Assembly: GCA_025455795.1 (NCBI GenBank)
Contig: JALOLW010000065.1
Location: 1 to 12,006 of the forward strand
Direction of reading: 5' to 3'
Length of the DNA: 12,006 bases
Source: Spirosomataceae bacterium
GTDB lineage: Bacteria > Bacteroidota > Bacteroidia > Cytophagales > Spirosomataceae
In this document: in pieces, positions 6,212 to 12,006 of the stretch
Position numbering within the stretch: position 1 is the first letter of the stretch
Layout: each line of letters begins with the position of its first letter
Notes under the pieces: model-generated
Database searches by the model: none
What the model saw: only the letters and a program-made list of their open reading frames with translations
What the model was told of the DNA's origin: nothing
Made by a program: the position numbers and the translations under genes

Positions 6212-6267
6212 AAAATAGAACGACTATTGTACCAAAATACAGGCTTTGAGGCCATCTTCGAGGGTTT
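6212..6267 (-). repeat. Intact cobW 3' end (direct-repeat copy B)
   Basis: This is the functional partner of the remnant at 5460-5515. It covers the last 13 sense codons and stop of the CobW gene plus 12 bases past the stop. Mismatches to copy A are at 6220-6222, 6227, 6230, 6231 and 6240. The match ends sharply at 6267, where the CobW coding sequence simply continues. Confidence 0.85.
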
Positions 6268-7234
6268 TCCACGGCAGTGGGTTGGCAGCGATGCACTCCA
6301 CGCGGCTGTCGCGGCGATAGGCCAAATATTCGACCGAAAACTCCCCCCGCACGGCATTGAGCAAGACCCAATCGGTTCCCGTCCGAAATGCCCCCTTCAC
6401 GCGCTCCACCTGCGACAGCAACGCGAGCCAAGTTTTGAGCTTGTGGAGGTCAAATACTTCTTCGGGCGAAAACACCCACCCACAACTGTATCGCCCCAAG
6501 CCGTGGCTTTCGCACATGAGTGGCTTACCCACCTGCGGTACGGGTAGTTGCTCGTCGTGGTGGTGGTGATGATGCTCGTGGGCGTGTGCTTGCGGATACA
6601 AGGCTTTGCGTTGGGGGAAAGGCTCAATATCAAGCCACTGAGGGTCAATGTCGCCCTGCGTGACTGCACCGAGTAGGATTTTGGGCGGAAAAAGGGCTTG
6701 GCCCCATTCCAAAAACTCACGGGTGAGGGCTTCGCCTGCCAAGTCGGTTTTGTTGGCAATCAGCACATCGGCGAGGGTGATTTGGTCAATAAAGGTCTCA
6801 TGGGTACGGTATTCTTCTTTGGCCCATTGGCGCGGGTCCACCAAGCAGACCGTGGCGCGTATGTCCAACACATCCTTCAAAAAACGGCTTTGGAGCATGT
6901 CCAAGATGCTTTCGGGGTGTCCCATGCCCGTTGGTTCTACCAAAATACGGTGGGGTTTGACTTGGCGCAAGACGAGCGTGAGGGTCATTTGCATGGGCAA
7001 ATTGGCCGTACAGCAGATACAGCCTCCTGCCACCTCCTTCACTACGAGGCCGTTTTCGTCGGCACCCGCAAAAGGTGTGTGGTCAATCGAAACAGCCCCA
7101 AATTCGTTGATTATCACCGCCCACCGCTCTTCGGCAGGCTTACGTTGGAGGATGTTTTGGAGTGTGGTGGTCTTGCCTACCCCCAAAAAGCCAGTGATAA
7201 GATTGACGGGGATTTTATGGAGTGGTTTGGTCAT
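6224..7234 (-). CDS. CobW/COG0523 family GTPase, probable zinc metallochaperone
   Basis: The 336-residue product is normal for the family. The N-terminal G domain has Walker A GFLGVGKTT (15-23), INEFGAVSID (42-51), the metal-binding CICC motif (72-75), EPTGMGHP (100-107) and the guanine-specificity motif NKTD (161-164). A His-rich linker, HAHEHHHHHH (217-226), joins it to the CobW C-terminal domain. Cys/His residues C241, H244 and C251 follow. COG0523 proteins use GTP to insert metal, often zinc, into client enzymes; the His linker favours zinc or nickel over cobalamin work. The frame is open upstream to 7348, but the ATG at 7234 (MTKPLHKIPVNL) is the sensible start. It overlaps the ABC gene by 20 bases, which suggests coupling. 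The 3' end is duplicated next to atpZ. Confidence 0.92.
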   Translation of the reverse strand: MTKPLHKIPVNLITGFLGVGKTTTLQNILQRKPAEERWAVIINEFGAVSIDHTPFAGADENGLVVKEVAGGCICCTANLPMQMTLTLVLRQVKPHRILVEPTGMGHPESILDMLQSRFLKDVLDIRATVCLVDPRQWAKEEYRTHETFIDQITLADVLIANKTDLAGEALTREFLEWGQALFPPKILLGAVTQGDIDPQWLDIEPFPQRKALYPQAHAHEHHHHHHDEQLPVPQVGKPLMCESHGLGRYSCGWVFSPEEVFDLHKLKTWLALLSQVERVKGAFRTGTDWVLLNAVRGEFSVEYLAYRRDSRVECIAANPLPWKTLEDGLKACILVQ

Positions 7235-8216
7235 GTTCTGACATTTCGTTGATACGTACTGATTGCCCGTGAGGAAGTCGCTGCGTGTGATACACCACGA
7301 GGGTTTGATTTTCGACCAATACTTCGACGCGGTACTGATGACCCACAAAAGTACAACGATTGACGGTAGCTTTGAACGAATCGTGGTGTTGTGTTGCTTG
7401 AATAGTCAGGAGTTCGGGGCGAATCAAAACCCAATCATCTGATAGCCGATGTCCTACTGAACGGTCGAAGTGTTTTTCAAAAAACGATTTATCCAGCAAG
7501 TTCGTTTCACCAGTGAGCGCTGCCGTGTAGGCATTGACTGGCCGACGATAGACTTCTTCGGGCGTACCGACTTGGAGCAACTGCCCGTTTTGCAAAATTC
7601 CCATGCGGTGCGATAAGCTCAGGGCGTCGGTGGCGTCGTGGGTGACAAACAGGCACGCCACGCCCGTTTCTTCGACCAATTCACGGACGGTATCGCTCAG
7701 ACGGCGGCGATTGGGCCAGTCCAAATGGGCAAAAGGTTCATCTAACAGCAATATGCGGGCTTCCTCGGCCAATGCCCGGGCGATGGCAGTGCGTTGTTTT
7801 TCGCCGCCCGACAGGACTTTGGTGGTTTGGTCGGCCACATTGTCGAGTTGGCACAGTTCGATGAGTTCTTGGGTGCGTTCATCACGGTAGTTTTTCTCGT
7901 AAAAACGTAGCGCATAGCTGATGTTTTCGCGGACAGTTAACGGCAACGACAGTTGATAATCTTGATGAACGATTTTGATGTCGGGATGGCCTGGAATCAA
8001 TTGGTCGCTGGCCGAAGGAAGTCGTTGATTGTCAAGCGAAACCCAGCCCTCATCGGCATCCAAAAGTCCCGCCGCAATGCGGAGTAAGGTACTTTTGCCC
8101 GAGCCACTTTCACCCAACAACGCCACAATTTCGCCCTCACGCAAACTCAAATCAATGCCTTTGAGAATGGGTTGTTGTTGGAAATTTTTAGAAATTTGGT
8201 GAAGTTGAAAGTGCAT
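7215..8216 (-). CDS. ABC transporter ATP-binding protein with TOBE-like C-terminus
   Basis: The 333-residue ATPase is complete: Walker A GESGSGKST (35-43), Q-loop HQDYQLS (84-90), signature LSGGEKQR (135-142), Walker B ILLLDEP (155-161) with D-loop HLD, and the switch histidine in FVTHD (H193). After about residue 235 comes a roughly 100-residue tail (SDDWVLIRPELLTI, then FKATVNRCTFVGHQYRVEVLV) resembling the TOBE domain of importers such as FbpC, PotA and ModC. Importers of this group bring in iron, polyamine, molybdate or similar solutes. No permease or binding protein is in the window, so the substrate is open. It is the first gene of the minus-strand block and overlaps the CobW gene. A joint metal role is attractive but inferred. 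Confidence 0.88.
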   Translation of the reverse strand: MHFQLHQISKNFQQQPILKGIDLSLREGEIVALLGESGSGKSTLLRIAAGLLDADEGWVSLDNQRLPSASDQLIPGHPDIKIVHQDYQLSLPLTVRENISYALRFYEKNYRDERTQELIELCQLDNVADQTTKVLSGGEKQRTAIARALAEEARILLLDEPFAHLDWPNRRRLSDTVRELVEETGVACLFVTHDATDALSLSHRMGILQNGQLLQVGTPEEVYRRPVNAYTAALTGETNLLDKSFFEKHFDRSVGHRLSDDWVLIRPELLTIQATQHHDSFKATVNRCTFVGHQYRVEVLVENQTLVVYHTQRLPHGQSVRINEMSEHDQTTP

Positions 8217-8266
8217 ACGGTCAGTGTCGGCAACAAGTCACGATAAAAGAACAATCGTTTTTTTGC

Positions 8267-8274
8267 TAATTTTG
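8267..8274 (+). promoter_or_regulatory. Bacteroidota-type -7 promoter element for the GH3 fusion gene
   Basis: TAATTTTG matches TAnnTTTG fully and lies 46 bases before the ATG at 8321, within the 104-base divergent intergenic region. No TTG stands at the -33 spacing. The ABC gene's own promoter in the same region was not identified. Confidence 0.5.
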
Positions 8275-8320
8275 TTCGCATATTCAAAACAGTTGGTAGC
8301 AACCAACAAAAACCAAACTT

Positions 8321-11300
8321 ATGAAACGCCCTCTCCTCACTCTACGGTTATCGTTATTTATTGCTTTTGTCATTCCGACGTTAGGAGGAATCCAAGTCCA
8401 TGCCCAGCAGGCTGTTACCCCGCCTTTTCTCCAAAACCCTAATCAACGTTGGGTGGATTCGGTATTCAACAGCCTCACGCCCGATGAGCGCATTGCCCAA
8501 CTTATCATGGTCGCGGCGCACGGCTATCCTGTCAATCCACGTCGGGTGATTATTGACACGACTTTTACCAATCCGCGCGTGGTGGCGCAGTACATCAGGG
8601 ATTATAAAGTCGGCGGTGTTATTTTTTTCCAAGGGGGACCCGTGCAGCAAGCCCAACTTACTAATTATTATAACAGTATCTCAAAAGTACCGCTACTCAT
8701 AGCGATGGATTCTGAGTGGGGCTTGGCCATGCGCCTCGACAGTGCCGTGCGGTTTCCGTACCAAATGACGCTGGGGGCAATTCAAGGCAACGACGATTTG
8801 ATTTATAAAATGGGCCGCTCACTGGCCGCTCAAAAACGCCGTTTGGGTGTTCACATCAATTTTGCGCCTTCGGTGGACGTAAACAACAACGCCAACAATC
8901 CCGTCATCAATTTCCGTTCTTTTGGCGAAAATCCGCAGAAAGTCTTTGAAAAAAGCTACGCTTACATGAAAGGAATGCAAGACGGCGGCATTTTGAGTTC
9001 GATTAAACATTTTCCAGGTCACGGCGACACGGGCGTGGACTCGCACTACGACCTGCCCGTGATTCCGCACAGCCGCGCGCGCTTGGACTCGGTGGAGTTG
9101 TATCCATTCCGCAAACTCATCGAAAAAGGAGCCGACGGCGTGATGATGGCGCATTTGGCCATTCCCGTGTTGGATACTGCCAAAAATGTACCCTCTACTT
9201 TGTCCAAACCTATCGTGACGGGTGTGTTGCGTAATCAGCTCAAATTCAACGGCTTGATTTACTCCGATGCCATGAACATGAAGGGATTGATTAAGTATTT
9301 CCCCAATGGCACAGGCGATGCCAAAGGCTTGGAGGCGGGAATGGACGTATTGGAGTTTAGTCCCAACGTACCTGCTGCTATTGCCGAAATCAAAAAAGCC
9401 GTGGCAGAGGGGCGCATCAGTCAAGCCGAGATAGATGCCCGCGTCAAAAAAGTACTGGCGGCCAAAGCGTGGGTTGGTTTGGACAAATATAAGCCCATCA
9501 ATACCCAAAATCTCATTGCCGACATCAACGACAAGCAAGCCGAACTCATCAACCGCCAACTCACCGAAAACGCGCTGACAGTCTTGAAAAATGAGGATAA
9601 CGTGCTGCCCATCAAAAACTTAGATAAAATAAGGATTGCATCAATATCTTTAACAGATGCGCCTACCACCACCACTACCACCAAAGATGGGGTCATCGCC
9701 CTTGGCACTCGCAACGAAGCATCGCCACTTGTAGCAACTCCCTCTCTCATTACTAAGGAGAGAGGGCTGGGGAGCGAGGTTATCACTACTTTCCAAAAAA
9801 CCCTCTCACTTTACACCAACATTGACCATTTTGTAGTTCACCCCAACACCCCCGACAGCCTGCAAGCTCGTCTCAAAGCCAACCTCAAAAGCTACGATTT
9901 GGTGTTGGTGGGCGCACATCTCAACAACATTCGCCCTGGTACCAACTACGGAATTCAGCCTACTACGGCGGTGTGGGTCAAAGAAATGGCCAATGCGGGC
10001 AATGCCGTCATTACGGTTTTTGGCAACGTCTATTCGCTCAACAAACTCGCCGACGTGGGCAAAGCCAAAGGACTCGTGATGGCTTATCAACTCACGCCTT
10101 TTACCGAAGAACTTTCGGCGCAATTGCTTTTTGGCGCCATAGCGGGCAAAGGCAAACTGCCCGTAAGTGTCAATGAGCAGTTTAAGTACAATGCGGGTAT
10201 CGAAACCCCCGCCATTGGTCGCTTGAAATATACCATCCCCGAAGAAGTGGGCTTGGACAGTAAGTGGTTGAGTTTCAAAATAGATTCGATTGCCAACAAC
10301 GCCATTGCCCAACGCGCCACGCCCAGCATTGTGGTGCAGTTAGCGAAAGATGGGAAGGTGTTTTATCGGAAAGAATACAGCCCCCCAACCCCCGAAGGGG
10401 GCTTTAAAAACGGGATTAAAGCCCCCTTCGGGGGTTGGGGGCTTGGTCTTTACGACCTCGCCTCTGTTACCAAAATCGCCGCCTCTACGCTGGCCTACGC
10501 CAAACTCCACAGCGAAGGCAAATTTGATTTGAACAGCACGATGAAAGACTATTTACCGTACCTGAAAAAATCGAACAAAGCCGACTTGGTATGGCGCGAC
10601 GTACTCACCCACCAAGCCCGCCTCAAAGCGTGGATTCCGTTTTGGCGTGATTGCAAAAACCCCGATGGTACGTGGAAAAAGCGTACTTTTCGCTGGGGTA
10701 AAGCACCAGTAGGCGCGTACAATGTGCAAGTAACCGACAGTCTTTGGTTGCACAAAAACTACCACAAGAAGATTTTTAAGGCCATCAAAGACTCCCCGCT
10801 CAACGAAAAGCCCGACTACATTTACAGTGATTTGTCGTTTTACTTTGTGCCGCAGTTGGTCAAAAATCTGACGGGGCAGGATTTTGAAGACTATTTAAAA
10901 TCAAACATTTACCAAAAAATTGGAGCCAATTCATTGACACTCAACCCGCGACGTTTTCATGATTTGAGCCAAATTGTACCCACCGAGCGCGATACGTTTT
11001 TCCGCCAGACGCTCATCCACGGGCGCGTACACGACGAAGGCGCGGCCATGCTTGGCGGCGTCAGCGGTCACGCGGGACTTTTTGGCAACGCCAACGACTT
11101 GATGAAAGTAACGCAGTTGTTCCTTCAAAAAGGCAGCTACGGCGGCGAGACGTTTGTGTCTGAAAATACCATCAACGAGTTTACGCGCTATCAATTTGAC
11201 AACTCTCGGCGCGGTATTGGCGTGGACAAACCCAACCGCCCTTACAACGGCAATGCACCCAAAAGTGCCAGCCCACAGAGCTACGGGCATACGGGTTTTA

Positions 11301-11455
11301 CGGGCATCATGTTTTGGAACGACCCTGCTTATAACCTCAACTACGTATTTCTATCTAACCGCGTTTATCCCACCCGCGACAACAACAAAATCAGCACCCT
11401 CAACGTCCGCACGGCCATTATGCAGGTGGTGTATGAGGGGTTGGGGATTAAATAA
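8321..11455 (+). CDS. Secreted GH3 beta-N-acetylglucosaminidase (NagZ-like) fused to a serine beta-lactamase-like hydrolase
   Basis: The 1044-residue protein opens with a signal peptide (about 1-28, cleavage near VHA-QQ). Residues about 35-400 are a GH3 barrel of NagZ type. KHFPGHG (229-235) with D240-S241-H242 is the NagZ loop whose His/Asp pair acts as general acid, and IYSDAMNMKG holds the expected nucleophile D316. Residues about 405-640 are the GH3 sandwich domain. From about 670 a class-C-like serine hydrolase follows, with SVTK (S715, K718), YSD (835-837) and HTG (990-992). In Bacillus subtilis separate NagZ and AmiE (a beta-lactamase-fold amidase) process muropeptides together; this single protein looks like both joined. 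Two palindromic repeats are carried in frame (residues about 449-487 and 687-708). The second lies just before SxxK. Fold calls are firm; exact substrates are inferred. Confidence 0.9.
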   Translation: MKRPLLTLRLSLFIAFVIPTLGGIQVHAQQAVTPPFLQNPNQRWVDSVFNSLTPDERIAQLIMVAAHGYPVNPRRVIIDTTFTNPRVVAQYIRDYKVGGVIFFQGGPVQQAQLTNYYNSISKVPLLIAMDSEWGLAMRLDSAVRFPYQMTLGAIQGNDDLIYKMGRSLAAQKRRLGVHINFAPSVDVNNNANNPVINFRSFGENPQKVFEKSYAYMKGMQDGGILSSIKHFPGHGDTGVDSHYDLPVIPHSRARLDSVELYPFRKLIEKGADGVMMAHLAIPVLDTAKNVPSTLSKPIVTGVLRNQLKFNGLIYSDAMNMKGLIKYFPNGTGDAKGLEAGMDVLEFSPNVPAAIAEIKKAVAEGRISQAEIDARVKKVLAAKAWVGLDKYKPINTQNLIADINDKQAELINRQLTENALTVLKNEDNVLPIKNLDKIRIASISLTDAPTTTTTTKDGVIALGTRNEASPLVATPSLITKERGLGSEVITTFQKTLSLYTNIDHFVVHPNTPDSLQARLKANLKSYDLVLVGAHLNNIRPGTNYGIQPTTAVWVKEMANAGNAVITVFGNVYSLNKLADVGKAKGLVMAYQLTPFTEELSAQLLFGAIAGKGKLPVSVNEQFKYNAGIETPAIGRLKYTIPEEVGLDSKWLSFKIDSIANNAIAQRATPSIVVQLAKDGKVFYRKEYSPPTPEGGFKNGIKAPFGGWGLGLYDLASVTKIAASTLAYAKLHSEGKFDLNSTMKDYLPYLKKSNKADLVWRDVLTHQARLKAWIPFWRDCKNPDGTWKKRTFRWGKAPVGAYNVQVTDSLWLHKNYHKKIFKAIKDSPLNEKPDYIYSDLSFYFVPQLVKNLTGQDFEDYLKSNIYQKIGANSLTLNPRRFHDLSQIVPTERDTFFRQTLIHGRVHDEGAAMLGGVSGHAGLFGNANDLMKVTQLFLQKGSYGGETFVSENTINEFTRYQFDNSRRGIGVDKPNRPYNGNAPKSASPQSYGHTGFTGIMFWNDPAYNLNYVFLSNRVYPTRDNNKISTLNVRTAIMQVVYEGLGIK
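9665..9682 (+). repeat. In-frame ACC triplet tract coding six threonines
   Basis: Six consecutive threonine codons (five ACC and one ACT) follow DAP at the start of the apparent insertion in the GH3 sandwich domain. Such triplet tracts can change in length by slippage without breaking the frame. Confidence 0.75.
9740..9780 (+). repeat. In-frame palindromic repeat 1 inside the GH3 fusion gene
   Basis: The arms CCCTCTCTC (9740-9748) and GAGAGAGGG (9758-9766) flank a 9-base loop. The tail CTGGGGAGCGAGGT follows. This layout (CCCTCTC, loop, GAGAGGG, then CTGGGG.G.GAGGT) resembles dispersed intergenic palindromes I recall from bacterial genomes. Here it is translated as PSLITKERGLGSEV (474-487). 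It lies in a stretch that looks like extra sequence between RIASISL and FQKTLSLYT. Confidence 0.65.
10382..10441 (+). repeat. In-frame palindromic repeat 2: perfect 26-base arms inside the GH3 fusion gene
   Basis: Left arm 10382-10407 and right arm 10416-10441 are perfect reverse complements around the 8-base loop AAACGGGA. Each arm also holds a local hairpin, CCCCC-GAA-GGGGG and its complement. The element is translated without a stop as SPPTPEGGFKNG and IKAPFGGWGL (residues 687-708), ending seven residues before the catalytic serine S715. The G/C-run composition differs sharply from the flanking coding sequence. Confidence 0.93.
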
Positions 11456-11470
11456 AGTTCAATAAATTTG
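11441..11470 (+). promoter_or_regulatory. Complete Bacteroidota-type promoter for the AAA ATPase gene
   Basis: TTG at 11441-11443 is followed, after exactly 19 bases, by TAAATTTG at 11463-11470. This fits the TTTG-N19-21-TAnnTTTG consensus except that the base before TTG is G. The -33 part lies inside the last codons of the GH3 fusion gene, and the ATG is 22 bases after the -7 motif. Confidence 0.6.
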
Positions 11471-11492
11471 CAACAAACCAAGCAACAGTACA

Positions 11493-12006
11493 ATGACCAT
11501 TGAACTACACAATTTTGGACCAATCAAATACTTCAAATTTGATTTGAACAAAGACTTGCACGCTATTTTTGGGAAAAATAACATTGGTAAATCCTACGCT
11601 TTGAGTGCTGTTTATTTGATATTGAAAGTACTAAAAGATTTTAATGGTGAGCCAGTACAAATTAGCACTTTTAGTAGGTTTCGTATGATAGGAAGGTATC
11701 CTAGTGAAGATTTTGAAGAAAAAATTTTAAAAAAAGTAACTGGCTCACAAACCGAAGCTACGGTAATAACACAGGAGTTTGAAGATGAAATTAAAAAGAG
11801 TCTAAAAACTTACTTTTTGAATAGTTTTAACCAAATATTTCAAAACTCTTTTGCTTTTGAGTATCTACAAAATAAATTATCAAATGAAAAATTAAGAATT
11901 ACTATCAATTCTGATTGTTCTACCTTAACCTTAGTTCTTAATAAATCAACTCAAGTATTGGAGATTGACAAGTTGTCTATACATGAAAATATAATCGTAA
12001 AAAAAA
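11493..12006 (+). CDS. AAA/ABC-type ATPase, N-terminal part (runs off the window)
   Basis: From the ATG at 11493 the frame is open to the end: 171 codons with no stop. The start MTIELHNFGPIKYFKFDL is the typical first strand pair of SMC/OLD-like AAA ATPases. It is followed by a Walker A motif, GKNNIGKS (27-34). The next 135 residues are charged and helical, as expected before the distant Walker B and signature, which lie outside. The gene is AT-rich: the 60 bases at 11881-11940 have 15 G/C, against 39 of 60 at 11041-11100 in the neighbouring gene. This hints at horizontal transfer. Many ATPases of this type sit in anti-phage or toxin-antitoxin loci, but without the rest of the gene and its neighbour no function can be assigned. 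Confidence 0.75.
   Translation, partial: MTIELHNFGPIKYFKFDLNKDLHAIFGKNNIGKSYALSAVYLILKVLKDFNGEPVQISTFSRFRMIGRYPSEDFEEKILKKVTGSQTEATVITQEFEDEIKKSLKTYFLNSFNQIFQNSFAFEYLQNKLSNEKLRITINSDCSTLTLVLNKSTQVLEIDKLSIHENIIVKK

Noticed and set aside
7235..7348. N-terminal extension of the CobW frame
   Set aside because: It lies inside the ABC ATPase coding sequence, and family members begin a few residues before the Walker A motif, as the ATG at 7234 does.
8819..9786. Long minus-strand open frames inside the GH3 fusion gene
   Set aside because: They overlap a gene with complete catalytic motifs in frame. The translations are low-information and have no supporting start context.
1..12006. CRISPR arrays, tRNA or rRNA genes, insertion sequences with transposase
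   Set aside because: I saw no regularly spaced repeats, cloverleaf-like segments, rRNA motifs or transposase-like reading frames.

Overview
The window looks like chromosomal DNA from a Bacteroidota bacterium, probably of the Cytophagales. Starts lack Shine-Dalgarno sequences and are preceded by A/T-rich leaders. Several intergenic regions carry the Bacteroidota -7 promoter motif TAnnTTTG. AtpB has a signal peptide and a long His-rich periplasmic segment, and there is a GH3/serine-hydrolase fusion of a type I associate with this phylum. The exact genus cannot be read from the sequence.

Layout. Positions 1-573 (+) are the C-terminal part of an S41 peptidase. It converges on rplS (ribosomal protein L19, 679-1035, -) with a shared hairpin terminator between them. 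A membrane-anchored M48 metallopeptidase (1225-2013, +) follows and converges, again through a shared terminator, on a long co-directional minus-strand block covering 2116-8216. In transcription order that block is: an orphan ABC ATPase (8216-7215), a CobW/COG0523 metal-chaperone GTPase overlapping it by 20 bp (7234-6224), a VapBC-type toxin-antitoxin pair (6163-5535), then atpZ, an AtpI-like membrane protein, atpB, atpE, atpF and atpH. The ATP synthase run holds all Fo genes plus the delta stalk gene and stops at a strong terminator, so alpha, gamma, beta and epsilon must be encoded elsewhere. Divergent from the ABC gene is a 1044-residue secreted GH3 (NagZ-like) plus serine beta-lactamase-like (AmiE-like) fusion (8321-11455, +). 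An AT-rich AAA ATPase gene starts at 11493 and runs off the end.

How the genes work together. The Fo genes build the membrane proton channel and outer stalk; c-subunit residues point to protons as the coupling ion. The ABC ATPase and CobW protein look translationally coupled, but their transport partner is not here. The fusion enzyme probably degrades cell-wall fragments in the periplasm.

Most notable observations. (1) The toxin-antitoxin pair lies between two imperfect copies (49 of 56 bases) of the 3' end of the CobW gene. This suggests a cassette inserted at the gene's 3' end that left the reading frame intact and a 13-codon remnant next to atpZ. (2) The GH3/beta-lactamase gene contains two palindromic repeats carried in frame. 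One has two perfect 26-base arms and lies just before the catalytic SxxK motif; the other is in the sandwich domain beside a poly-threonine tract. These resemble protein-embedded palindromic elements. (3) A large hairpin separates atpE from atpF.
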